Positions 54,210-64,000 of a stretch of 64,000 nt of DNA are shown piece after piece. The translations under genes were made by a program, and so were the position numbers. Positions within the stretch are counted from its first letter, which is position 1. The number at the start of each line of letters is the position of its first letter. The DNA is taken from positions 42,296,392-42,360,391 of the forward strand of contig JBANSL010000002.1 in assembly GCA_037127255.1 (NCBI GenBank), given 5' to 3'. The notes under the pieces are model-generated. The model did no database searches, was not told the DNA's origin, and saw nothing but the letters and a program-made list of their open reading frames with translations. The DNA comes from Persicaria tinctoria. Its lineage: Eukaryota > Streptophyta > Magnoliopsida > Caryophyllales > Polygonaceae.

Positions 54210-55868
54210 TTGTTTTGTATGATGTCGCATCATTTAGGCCAACCTAGTATGGTGCATGGTGGAGGAGGTACCACTACGATCAAGGCGCTAGCAACCTGGA
54301 TTGGACGGATGGAGGAGGATGTGGCTGAGATCCTACGACGCCTACCTCCTACACCAAAGAACAAGGTCAATGACGTCAACATAAATGATGATCCTCATCA
54401 ATTGGGACGAGACCGAAAAGGACATAGTGGAAGTCATCATGTGCACCATAAGCCTCGACGTGAGTCATCTACATGCTTTGGGAGGACTCCTTCTAGAGAG
54501 CATCACCGAGTTAGGCGTGGAAAAGAGTTTGACATTCAGACATCATTGCTACAGATGGAGACACTAAGACAGGGTCCTCGCTCTCCCGATGATTACTACA
54601 AAGATCTCCGTGCTCTCCTGCAATATTCTGGGACAAGGTATGATGAGGCTTATATACTTGCTAAGTTTCTTGCAGGGCTTAATTCGGATGTGGCAGAATT
54701 TGTCTTGCGCTCTCATCATACCCATGTTGTTGATGCTTTGAACCATGCTACTCATGTCTATGAGAAAGTTCTAAAGAAGATTATCGTTGCTCCTCCTTCT
54801 CGACGTTGCTCTAGTCGAGATAGCACCACCAAGCATCCTTCTGGCCTTAATTCACAACGAACAAAGACATTGTTGGCCACCGCTATGAATTTTGTCTCTA
54901 TAGCCACACCGATCCCTACAACACATGTTGTTAGACCCAAGTCTGGTGTTGTTTACAAGGACTGCCCACCTAGCCCCAAACTGGAGGTCATCGAACCTCT
55001 CGTAAAGAAGGAGGAACTAGAGATCACACCGCACCTTGCTGGAGAGTTAAATGAATCTACAAGGAAGAGGAAGATGGACACTTATTCCCCCATAGGGCGA
55101 CAATTCTTACCTGAGGTCGACGATTCTTGCGACAAACGAGATGTTATACAAGGGAGTCGAGTTTGTGTACTTACTATGCTTCCTAGTGATTTATTTTTGT
55201 TGTCCTCATCTTATATGGTTAATTTGGTTGCTAGGGAATACTGCATGCAAGACAAGGAAAATGCTTGGAAGGTTGTAGAGCCACTGAAGTTAGTTTTAGG
55301 GCCTTCAAAGGACCCTGGTAATCAACTAGTCACTCGTTTGCAGGATGTTAGCCGAGTTACCCAGCGGAGTGGTGTTTCTTACTCTTTTAGTGATGTTTTG
55401 ATTTCTCAAGTGTTATTTGGTCCTTCTTCTATGAGTTTTCTTGGGATTCGTGCAGGTACATGTTTGCTAGGCGACCCACCGGATTCGAGGTCGAATCCTT
55501 TTAAAGGGAGGGAGGATGATGTGATCCTCGACGATGGTAGCTTGGTCAATGAACCTGGAGGAGAATATGACACCGTTGATGGATCTTGGAGGGATGAACA
55601 TGTGATCCTAGCGTTGACAAGGAAACCTTGGAAGTTCTTACCTTGGACGACATCATATTTCCGGAAGAAGAAGACATCAAAGTCTTATAACTTGATCAAC
55701 CGACATCTTCTCGCTATTTTGGCTCTAACTGGAGTTGTGTTTGTCCGACGAAGACGCAAGAGGACTCGTTGGAAAGCTGATTTCGAGGGCTATGACATTG
55801 TTGAAGACGTCCCCCACCAATTCTACTCCGAAGATGGTCCTAAATCTCGTTCTTTGCAGCAGCTCTAA
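54210..55868 (+). CDS. Gag ORF of element F (552 residues), ending in the LTR
   Basis: The likely start is the second Met at 54222 or the first at 54210. The N-terminus has a helix (IKALATWIGRMEEDVAEIL), followed by a retrotransposon gag domain (about 105-195; RQGPRSPDDYYKDL, FLAGLNSDVAEFVL). No zinc knuckle or protease is seen. The C-half is of unknown function and includes PPDSRSNPFKGRED. That motif in Gypsy pol lies over the polypurine tract; here the frame reads on for 117 codons inside the LTR, ending in a basic patch (VRRRRKRTRW). The open frame through the LTR in both tandem copies suggests that it is kept, or that it is very young. Confidence 0.8.
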   Translation: MFCMMSHHLGQPSMVHGGGGTTTIKALATWIGRMEEDVAEILRRLPPTPKNKVNDVNINDDPHQLGRDRKGHSGSHHVHHKPRRESSTCFGRTPSREHHRVRRGKEFDIQTSLLQMETLRQGPRSPDDYYKDLRALLQYSGTRYDEAYILAKFLAGLNSDVAEFVLRSHHTHVVDALNHATHVYEKVLKKIIVAPPSRRCSSRDSTTKHPSGLNSQRTKTLLATAMNFVSIATPIPTTHVVRPKSGVVYKDCPPSPKLEVIEPLVKKEELEITPHLAGELNESTRKRKMDTYSPIGRQFLPEVDDSCDKRDVIQGSRVCVLTMLPSDLFLLSSSYMVNLVAREYCMQDKENAWKVVEPLKLVLGPSKDPGNQLVTRLQDVSRVTQRSGVSYSFSDVLISQVLFGPSSMSFLGIRAGTCLLGDPPDSRSNPFKGREDDVILDDGSLVNEPGGEYDTVDGSWRDEHVILALTRKPWKFLPWTTSYFRKKKTSKSYNLINRHLLAILALTGVVFVRRRRKRTRWKADFEGYDIVEDVPHQFYSEDGPKSRSLQQL

Positions 55869-56605
55869 GCTGGACGAAATTTGAATCTTTTTCTTTATCC
55901 CACATCAATTACAAACATATGGAGATGCCAATAAACTCCTATATATGTGTAAACTCTTTTTCATTTGAAGTCAAGTTGAATTTTGAGAAAAAGTGAGCCT
56001 TTTAGCTTCCTGTGATTCGGGTTAAGAATCTCGTTCTTAGGTGAGAGGCCGGGAACAAAACCTTCGGTGAGAGGCTGAAGGAGATTCCTTAGTGAGAGAC
56101 GACGGAATCAAAGGGTTGGAAACACTCGGAGTGCGAGGCCGAGAGTGTGGAAGATCGAGTGTTGGAGAGAGCTCGGAGTGCGAGGCCGAGAGCGATCTTG
56201 CATCACATATCCCTCAACCCCATACCCCTTCTTTACCACCATTCTAAGGCCTTCCACAGCCCCATTATCACCTTCAATCCTACCCAAAACGTCACTCCCA
56301 AAACAGCCCTCAATACCTCTCAAACGAACCCAATTTCGGAATCGTCTCTGCACAGGCGACGTCTCGGTAAAACTCGATTTCCCGCTTCGTCTGAGATCCG
56401 ATTGACGAGATCTGCCCCAATCCGCGACCGCGACTTAAAGATCTAGAAAAGTAGTACTCGCACGTTTCCAAAAGCCCAGCTAATCGACGGGAAATCGGCA
56501 TTCTTTTCCGATTGATCTGCTGCTCCAGAAACTGCCCAAACTTCCCGATCTCTCGGAACTCTCGTCGCCGGTCCTTTTGCTCGAGCCCAGGTCCGAGCAC
56601 GTCAG
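55517..56605 (+). repeat. 3' LTR of element F (1089 bp)
   Basis: Same length and nearly the same sequence as 50562-51650. Confidence 0.82.
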
Positions 56606-56879
56606 AGTTCATCTGAAGAAGGTTCTTTGCAAGCTCGGGATAGTCGATCATCGCCTACCTCGAGCTTGAGGGGGGATGTTATTATATAATAGATTTGGGT
56701 CTTGGTTTGATTTGGGCTAAGCCCATGTTGTTTGCATATAAATACATGTATTGCTGAGGCTAAACATAATAATGAAAACAATATTTCGTTTCCCTCCATA
56801 CATTGCTCATCTTCCTCCATTCTCCGTTACAAAAATCACACCAACAAATCTTAGATCTATCGATCTGTTTGTTGTCTAA
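56606..56879 (+). repeat. Second copy of Copia E 3' end plus full 3' LTR
   Basis: 56606-56772 repeats 49579-49743 with about two differences (pol C-terminus, PPT, first part of the LTR). It then completes the LTR (56677-56879), lacking the final CA. Confidence 0.92.
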
Positions 56880-56954
56880 TTACTCGATATCAGCCAACAT
56901 TTCTCGGCTTCAGCTTCAGCAACTCGATTCCGGCCTCCAGGATGAACATCGACC

Positions 56955-57790
56955 AACTGTTTACTCGATATCGACTAAGTCAAGTCGATATCGACTGGCA
57001 TCTTCTTGGCTTTACTTCCTTGGTCGATTTTGGGACACTGACTCGGTTTGGGCTTGGTCGACTTCGAACAAACTGATAAATTAACTAGACAAATTTAGAT
57101 AAAAAGAGAGACCGAACAAACTGATAAATTAACTAGAGAAATTTAGATATACAAGTAAAAGCAAAATATAAAAATTAAATGACAAAAAGAAAATTACAGA
57201 AATAAATAAATAAAATTAGAAAAGAAACGTGCAAACGTCTCCATGAATAGCAGCAACAGCAACAACTGTTTACTCGATATCGACTAAGTCAAGTCGATAT
57301 CGACTGGCATCTTCTTGGCTTTACTTCCTTGGTCGATTTTGGGACACTGACTCGGTTTGGGCTTGGTCGACTTCGAACAAACTGATAAATTAACTAGACA
57401 AATTTAGATAAAAAGAGAGACCGAACAAACTGATAAATTAACTAGAGAAATTTAGATATACAAGTAAAAGCAAAATATAAAAATTAAATGACAAAAAGAA
57501 AATTACAGAAATAAATAAATAAAATTAGAAAAGAAACGTCCAAACGTCTCCATGAATAGCAGCAACAGCAACAACTGTTTACTCGATATCGACTAAGTCA
57601 AGTCGATATCGACTGGCATCTTCTTGGCTTTACTTCCTTGGTCGATTTTGGGACACTGACTCGGTTTGGGCTTGGTCGACTTCGAACAAACTGATAAATT
57701 AACTAGACAGATTTAGATAAAACGAGAGACCGAACAAACTGATAAATTAACTAGAGAAATTTAGATATACAAGTAAAAGCAAAATATAAA
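56955..57790. repeat. 309-bp tandem array, about 2.7 units
   Basis: Units start at 56955, 57264 and 57573 (the last is about 218 bp). They are almost identical. Each has two TCGATATCGA words and an internal doublet of CGAACAAACTGATAAATTAA. The last unit stops abruptly at GCAAAATATAAA, and unrelated gene 2 upstream sequence begins. Confidence 0.95.
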
Positions 57791-57989
57791 GCCCCCCATT
57801 CCCGTGCATCAGGGTCGTTTGCCTTTCCCTTTGTTGGCGGTGGTTCCATCTACTTGCTGCCTTTCGCCCCCAATCTCAAGACTGTATCTCCAGAAGACCG
57901 GCCTTTACCCTCGTCTTCTTCTTCTGCGGCCTCCTCTGTAGGCGAAGGGGGAGTTGGTGAATTCGGATTCCGGCTCCTAGGTTGCGGGT
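57791..57989 (+). other. 5' remnant of the PGP-synthase gene: possible former presequence
   Basis: GC-rich and gene-like. In a frame shifted by one base relative to the ATG at 57990 it encodes a Ser-rich, presequence-like stretch (PLPSSSSSAASSVGEGGVGEFGF). In the gene's own frame it has two stops. Homologous plastid/mitochondrial PGP synthases have such a Ser-rich presequence before the GDAL..LSL region. There is no promoter-like spacing: the tandem array begins about 200 bp upstream of the ATG. Confidence 0.55.
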
Positions 57990-60900
57990 ATGGGTCACGA
58001 GCACCGCTACGGTGTCGACTACTGCCATAAAGGCGACGCATTGCCCCAGCTATCGTTGAAGCGCTTGGAGGAGGAAAAGGAGTACGTCAGATTGCTCACG
58101 TTGCCGACTGTTCTGACCCTCGCCCGCGTCGCCGCCATCCCAGCATTTGTTTGCAGTATGTTGAAACCGTTTTGATTTTGTGCCCCTTTCTCATACTTGT
58201 CTGCTTTTTCTTCCCTGTTTGGGGTTTAGGGTTCTGATGTTGCGTTTTGTATTTCATCAGTATTCCCCAGTTAAAAAAAAAAAGAGCGAAAAGTGGTGCT
58301 TTGTGGAGGAATTGATTTTGTTCTTGAAATCGCCTTTTTTGGTGGGTATCCAAGTGAGGGTATTGCCTATTGAAGTTGAATTTTATTAGGTTTTTTATTT
58401 TCTGTTGAGGTTTTGCCATTTAGGTTGACTGGTAATGGATTTGATACTTTTATGTTAGGATGATTCTAACCCGGGCTTTGTTTTTGTTCTTTTGGCTTCG
58501 TTCTTTAGCCACAGAACGGGGTGGAGAAAGGATACGATCTTTGTCAATCTAAGGCCCCAGCTAACCCTCTCTGACATGGATTATGCTCCTGCACTTCATT
58601 TTGTCTCCACCCCCATTCTTATTCCATGTCTTTTCCTAATCTCTTTTACTATATTGTTTGTTATATACTTGTCTCTTTGGTTTGTTATGCATTTATGTCA
58701 GTGCTCGGGTCACGTGGAAACACTCTTGATGTAGTCGGGGAAATAGTGCGTACAACTTGGCCCCAGACCCTGCCTAGACGGGATAAACTAGAATGTTGTT
58801 CTATACTCTCCAAAGTCCAAACTGAGTGTAAAAAACAACCTCTCTACCTTTGATTCTGTCGATGTCACTCAATCAGCTTTTTCAGCAGTAGCATGAATCG
58901 TCAACTCGCTCCTTTTTCCCGATTCCTTATCAACATCATTTGTACTCTTAAAATTGTGTTCTTTCGCCACTTATGATGATATGGTAAATATGACTCAGAA
59001 TAGAGGGAAAAGATTTGGTTGAGGAACTCTATGATTTGTATGCTTTCAAGTGATTTAGGAATTTTGCCGGAAATTGATCATCCACACAAGCTGTTGAGAA
59101 ACATGTTGCTCAAAATTTGACTCTGGTTGTATAAGCAAAATATACCTACTTATCAACCTTGCATGTTTCCAAGCTTGATAATTTTTAAATTTGACCAAGC
59201 AAAGGTCTTTCCGTTCTTTTGGATTCCTGTGTTGATTGAGATATCAATTATTTGAATCTATAACATGGTTAAATTTATCAAATATTTCCCTGTATCCTTA
59301 TCCTCTATGACCCATGTTCTCTTTTTATCCATGTCTGTTCGCCTATTTGTTATCCCTGGATGCCTCAACCTGGTTTCTCTATTCCCCATTTGCTTTCTGT
59401 AATTTGATTAACCAGATGTGTTTTCCTTTCTTTTTCTCCTAAAATTTGTAGTGGTTGTTTCCTTTTGACTCAGCCTTTTATGTGAATATTTCATGGGGAC
59501 CAACTGCTACAACTAGTATATTTATTGCTGCAGCAATCACAGATTGGCTCGATGGATATCTTGCTCGTAAGGTAAATACTCCTGCCTGGATGTTCACCTT
59601 TCAACCGCCATGTTTCCAACTCAGTATATCCCTTTGAGATGTCAAACCTTTAACACTTTCAGTGAAATTTTCAGATGAGACTGGGAACAGCTTTTGGCGC
59701 TTTTCTAGACCCAGTTGCTGACAAGGCATGAGCTCTTTAAAGACATTTGTTTCATACGCATTCAACAACTTTTCTCCTATTGATGATTGGAAAATAAATG
59801 CATTTTGAAAAATCTTGATATATTGTTTTTGCTTATGATGCAGCTTATGGTTGCTACAACACTGGTTTTATTGTGTAGCAGACCTTTGGACGTCCCCATC
59901 TTTGGAGATGTTCTATGGATATTTTCCGTCCCTTCAATTGCAATAATTGGGAGAGAGGTTCTTTGATTGTTCCTACTCTAAACTATACAGTATCATCTTA
60001 AGCACATGCTTTGATGAACCTTTCTTCCATTTTTTACCCTTTGTCGATACCGCTTTCTTAGTTGTTAAGAGAGTAGAGAAAACATTGTAACCGGATGACA
60101 TGGTCATACGACAGGGATTCAGATCTTACTATAGCAGAGTTGCAGGGCTTTTATTACCTACTTTACATAGTACAATCTTTCTCTAAAATGTTGATTTTCA
60201 TCTTCCTTGCAGATTACTATGTCTGCTGTTAGGGAATGGGCTGCTTCTCAGAAGGGCAAACTCTCGGAGGTTAAACTCTTCCCTCGGACCTGATAAACAC
60301 TAATATTTGTGACAAGCTAACAGAACATCTAATGAAAATATGTAATGTCTCTCACCTCAGGCTGTTTCTGTAAATAACCTGGGGAAGTGGAAAACTGCCA
60401 CACAGATGATCGCATTAACCATGCTGCTCGCATGTAGAGACAACAGGTTTGGACCTTTTGAGGCTTTTAGCCCTTCGTTGATAATAAATGTGACTGACTA
60501 AAGAATGTTCTCACCACCAGCCCTAACATGGGGGCTTTTTCCCTGCTCAGTCCCCACTATTTAAAAATTACTCGATTCAGCAAACCGTGTCCATTATCTA
60601 ATTTTATATGAAAATAACACCCATTAAAGATTAAAGATTAAAGATGTGTCAAAATGACTATCAATAAAACCCATAGTAAATGACAATGTTACACATGTTC
60701 ATTCATAAAGCACAGGTACTGTTATTATAGATTACCGCTAATAGGTTTTGTTTTAATAAAAATTCAAAAATAAAGTGGGGCATGTTGGTTTAAGGTAAAT
60801 AACCCAATTTTAGGGTGGACTTGAAATTTCAAGTATTATTAAACCACAAGGAAAGATCTCCTCACATGGCTAACGTTTACCGTCTTCCTATTCTATACTC

Positions 60901-61066
60901 TAATTGTTCTCTCACCATCTGGTTACTTGGAACTATATGCTGCAGCTTTGGCCGGCCAGATGCCCTTGTAGCTTCTGGTGTTATGTTACTTTATGTCTCA
61001 GCTTGGCTTGCTGTATGGTCCCTAATTGTATATATGAAGAAAATATGGAAGATCTTACTGAAGTGA
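57990..61066 (+). CDS. PGPS: Phosphatidylglycerophosphate synthase (CDP-diacylglycerol-glycerol-3-phosphate 3-phosphatidyltransferase)
   Basis: Makes phosphatidylglycerophosphate from CDP-diacylglycerol and glycerol-3-phosphate, the first committed step to phosphatidylglycerol in plastids, mitochondria or ER. Exons: 57990-58155, 59474-59571, 59675-59725, 59844-59957, 60213-60269, 60361-60446, 60946-61066, giving 230 residues plus stop in one frame. The CDP-alcohol phosphotransferase signature DGxxAR(x8)GxxxDxxxD is complete (DGYLAR...GAFLDPVAD, across exons 2-3). SIAIIGREITMSAVREW and NNLGKWKTATQM are family blocks. The intron after exon 3 starts GC (AAG/GCATGAG) and ends AG; the others are GT-AG. 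Exon 2 uses the acceptor at 59473, which restores TFYV; a nearer upstream AG would shift the frame. The ATG is the first in frame, and the organelle presequence seems lost or frameshifted upstream. Confidence 0.93.
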
Positions 61067-61779
61067 AAAGTTACTCTTAAGAGCTTGGCTGAATCAGCCT
61101 TTACACATTTGGGGCTTTCAGTGAATCAATCTTAGATACAATAGGAGAAGCTTACTCAGAACTTAAAGGAACTCTCAGATGGAAAGCTATCTAATGATAG
61201 GAGAGGTTTTCGCATTCTTCTAGGCAGTTGTTGAATTCTTTTGGGGGTGGTTGGGGAGGTCGTCCATATCGCCACAGGGACTTCCGTCTGTTTCAGGTTT
61301 TACTGAAACTCAAGCACCCCCTTCTCGATACTTCTTGTTTGGATTGCTGGCTTAATATTATGATGTTTGTGATTTGTTTGAGGTGGTTTGTAGCATTCAA
61401 GTGTTCTGGATGATACCAATATGGGAAATTAGTTTCTCATATTTCAGGATCATAATTTCGTTGGCTCAAAATCTACAATTTCGAACTCTATTTCATCCCT
61501 GGACTGTTATTGAGTTGCCGCTTTTGAGCGATACTGAAGGAAAGGTAGACTGTAGAGTGCCTGACTCATCGGCTTTATGTGTAATCTCGTACACCAAAGA
61601 ATAATGTATGTAGCCTGAACCAGCTTGTAAAAATACGAGATCAATTGAAGTATATGAGAATTCGAGTTTTAAATTAACCTAAACAAAGAAAACAAATGAT
61701 TTTGAGAAGATATATGAGAAAGCAATTCTAAGGTTAAGGATCCTTGCGGAAATGCATCAATAAAATGAATTCAACATTA
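61067..61779. other. PGP-synthase 3' region
   Basis: Likely 3' UTR followed by unassigned sequence; short ORFs at 61228-61604 show no domain. Nothing else is seen. Confidence 0.5.
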
Positions 61780-62700
61780 AGATGAAAAAATTTGATAATC
61801 AAATAATTGAAGGTGGACTATATATATTGTATGCACTATTTCCTTTCAGACAATAGTGATTGTGGCTAAATCCATCAACAATCTACTTTCGATCTCAGGC
61901 AATTAATTTAAATCCATTAAGCATTTTTTCTAAGGTCAAGTTGAATAAGTATCTTCTTTCGATCTCAATCAATCTAATCAATCTGATAGTCTATGGATCA
62001 TCAAGAGAATTAAATCACTTTCGTGCTCACCCTAACCAAGTTCCCTCCTAATTTCCTAAAATTCCCAATTGAAGTTATCTCCGTTGTTCTGTCTCAAACA
62101 ATTAAAAAGAGTCTAATCAATCATCAATCAATAAGATTAAGCACTCTAGAATAGAATCAATGTAGAAATTCATATTTCAATTCATATGACCGTCAAACTA
62201 ATCCTACCAACACATAGTCGGGTTAACTCTAATCTGGGAATAAGAAAACTAGCCAAATGTGGAGGAAACCATCATCAAATCAACGGATACAAAAATGGAA
62301 ATTGATAGGAGAGAGAATATTAAAGGAAAAATACCAATATTGAATTGAAATAATGAAAACTCCAAAGAGTTCTTCACAAGGTTGCGAAATCAAACTAATC
62401 AAAATGTCTACAAATTGAACGTCAAACGGGGGTGAAAAGAGCATAAAAAATGTCTTCCAAAACCCTTATATAGTCTCAGAGTTTTCTAATTTTCGACATC
62501 ATCCTGTCCGGATTGGGGTTTAACTTAATAGAGAAGTTGTATTTCCTTAAAAGAGCTTTCTAACGCATATTCACAATTGTCGATCGGACAACCAAGGCAT
62601 CCAGAACATACGTTACAAGATCACGTCGTAGGATTGTTAGACTCGATTTCTTCATTTAAGCTTTATTCTTCAATATGCCTTATTAAATAATTGTTAAGCT
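61780..62700. repeat. Old Gypsy LTR-like remnant
   Basis: Resembles the layout of the family C LTR at 2486-3926. It has a run of CAATCAA/AATTAA-type sequence, then GAAGTTGTATTTCC...AGAGCTTTCTAACGCAT and GTCGATCGGACAACCAAGGC at about 62535-62602. The ends are not defined and no duplication was found. Confidence 0.5.
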
Positions 62701-62833
62701 CATCTTCATGGTCTTATGCAAGCCTGACCCATTAGGCAGGGCAACAGGTGTGCCTACCTTGGGTCCAATTTTTAAAGGGGCTCAATCCATATTTTATGTA
62801 CATATACTATCTTATATAAAGCCTAGAGTTTTC

Positions 62834-63308
62834 AACGGGAGATGATAAATTCACTGCTAGTTTTTACTATTTTCACCGCTAATCACCGGATAGCTATGCG
62901 GTGGGTTTAATGACAGTCAACGATCTCACCGCATACCTCTACGGTGGGTCGAGGAGTATACGGGTCCAAAATCGTCGTCATAATGATCCAAAACCGTCGC
63001 TATAACCCATCACATAGATATACGGTGAGTTTGAACCGTCGCCATAACAATAAAAATCGTCGTCATAATGGTCCAAAATCGTCGCCATAACCCAGGACAT
63101 ACCTATGTAGTGGGTTATGGCGACGGTTTTGGATCACTTCTACAATCCGTTTTCAATTGCCCAAAAACTGACCGCATATATACGGTCAACGGATCCACCG
63201 CATGTATATGCGGTGGGTCTGGGGAAAAGTGGATTAAGACCACCGCATACCTATGTGGTGATTAGCGGTGAAAATAGTAAAAATTAGCGGTGGAAATATC
63301 CGTTCCGG
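62834..63308. mobile_element. Foldback/MITE-like element with long inverted repeats
   Basis: About 70 bp at the left (62834-62905) reappear inverted at the right (63238-63308), sharing TTTTTACTATTTTCACCGCTAA and the TATGCGGTGG block. Inside are repeated GTCCAAAATCGTCG words and a near-perfect 20-bp hairpin (arms at about 63073-63092 and 63109-63128). No coding. The target duplication could not be set with confidence. Confidence 0.8.
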
Positions 63309-64000
63309 TAAATACTAGGCCCAAATACCCTCTAACTTATTTCAGTAAAAGACTCAAAGACATATTCGTATCTTCACACTTGGGGATCGGGATGAATCCA
63401 ACTCGATATCGATGTTGTTATATTGTTTCCTTGTGTACTTTTTTTTATTTAGACATTTTTTTATGATGATTGATTTAATATGTTACGGTCGGCACTGGTC
63501 TTATAACTGATCTTCTTCGTCTCATTCTTTATAATGATTGATTTAACTCCGAAAAAAGCCAAAATTCCGAAAAATACACAATCCTAACAAGAGTAGATCT
63601 CTATTCTAGAAACTAAATAAAAAACTTCTAAAAATACAAAACACATGATAAATGACACTAACCTATTTTAAATGCATTTCCTAAATAATGCAAAATATGA
63701 TACATCATATACCTCCAAATTTGATGTTGTTTTCATAATGTAATGCTTTTATAATATTTATTTGTTATTAAACAACTTATAAATAAATAAGTTGTAAAGC
63801 ATTTATTTTGAAATTTGAATTGATAAAAGAATAATTAAGGGTTGTTTAGGTGGAATCGAAAATCCGGTTTCAGTTCAGACTACTCTTCCTTTGATTTTCC
63901 AACTCAATGCGATGGTGCTCGATGATGGAGATCTGGTTTGCTTTCTGTATTTTAATACTGACGGGCTTCTTTTAATTGGTGTTGTTACGACATGTAAGTG
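63309..64000. other. Unassigned AT-rich right edge
   Basis: No ORF, repeat end or RNA gene recognised. Confidence 0.5.

Larger units (their letters stand above)
49742..56605 (+). mobile_element. Gypsy-like gag-only element F, tandem form sharing a central LTR
   Basis: Order: first ~200 bp of an LTR (49742-49940), a jump into gag 3' sequence (49941-50561), LTR (50562-51650), PBS-like site, leader (51670-54209, with a LINE-like insertion), gag ORF (54210), LTR (55517-56605). The LTRs are both 1089 bp, start TGATG after a polypurine tract and end CGTCA. There is no protease, RT or integrase. The LTR-body-LTR-body pattern is typical of unequal recombination. The right LTR end abuts Copia E sequence GAGTT; the matching left duplication is lost. 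Confidence 0.8.
42820..56879 (+). mobile_element. Copia element E, containing a solo Gypsy LTR and element F
   Basis: 5' LTR 42820-43024, PBS 43025-43036, pol to 47206, solo Gypsy LTR 47207-49535, pol end 49541-49639, PPT (GAGGGGGGA), partial 3' LTR 49647-49743, element F, then a second copy of the pol end and full 3' LTR (56606-56879). The 5' flank CTTAC (42815-42819) and the 3' flank TTAC (56880-56883) suggest one insertion with a small deletion at the right end. The LTRs differ at about 8 of 203 positions, so it is older than element C. Confidence 0.88.
41573..57790 (-). repeat. Minus-strand Gypsy-A-type LTR, split by Copia E and ending in a tandem array
   Basis: From 41573 the sequence is the reverse complement of the 3' end of the Gypsy A LTR (TGTTGTAGGAGG...). 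It runs to 42819, where Copia E is inserted, and TCGATATCGA-rich LTR-like sequence resumes at 56880. The far end is replaced by the 309-bp array, and no LTR start is visible before the PGP-synthase gene. It contains a CT microsatellite (about 42487-42508) and TCGA clusters (41755-41990). Confidence 0.7.

Noticed and set aside
56955..57790. Tandem array as CRISPR
   Set aside because: Units are 309 bp without spacer structure, in a plant nuclear context.

Overview
This is nuclear DNA of a flowering plant, almost certainly a eudicot. It has two intron-containing plant genes, a sulfate transporter of the SULTR4 group and a phosphatidylglycerophosphate synthase, set in a dense bed of nested retrotransposons. 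There is no sign of bacterial or organellar DNA. The species cannot be fixed from the sequence alone.

Left arm (1-10946): insertions inside insertions. A minus-strand LINE fragment (10280-10742) was hit by a minus-strand hAT transposon (7818-10279). The hAT holds a small MITE with a clear target duplication and was hit by a minus-strand SIRE-like Copia element (LTR 6860-7817, broken gag/protease 4621-6845). That Copia was hit by a minus-strand Athila/Tat-like Gypsy element (1-4620), whose 5' LTR contains another solo LTR (2486-3926). Right of the LINE lies a 210-bp copy of the intron 6/exon 7 boundary of the phosphatidylglycerophosphate synthase found 50 kb away.

Gene 1 (11775-15713, +): fifteen exons of a SULTR4-type transporter with a full transporter core and STAS domain; the first exons are not in the window.

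Middle (15714-42819): a LINE fragment; a nearly pristine Copia element (19606-24614) with one 1493-residue ORF and LTRs differing at one site; a Helitron-like element with several 5' ends (25753-27697) carrying a short LINE; and a decayed Copia element split by Gypsy element B (28744-41150, TSD GTGTG), itself split by Gypsy element A (30514-38699, TSD CCTAC). Element A encodes only gag plus a protease with an altered active site.

Right arm (41573-57790): a minus-strand Gypsy-A LTR carrying Copia element E (42820-56879). E carries a 2.3-kb solo Gypsy LTR (TSD GCGAG) and a tandem gag-only element F that caused a duplication of about 166 bp. F carries a 1.4-kb LINE-like insertion (12-bp TSD). 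A 309-bp tandem array of about 2.7 units ends just before gene 2.

Gene 2 (57990-61066, +): phosphatidylglycerophosphate synthase in seven exons (230 residues), with a GC-AG intron and a probably damaged organelle presequence. Beyond it lie an old Gypsy LTR remnant and a foldback/MITE-like element.

Two patterns go beyond ordinary annotation. A TCGA-N2-TCGA word fills the Gypsy-A LTRs and recurs in frame inside gag and in the 3' non-coding region. A second module, an AAGTTGTAG block with a GC-rich array of about 20-bp units, is shared by LTRs that otherwise look unrelated.
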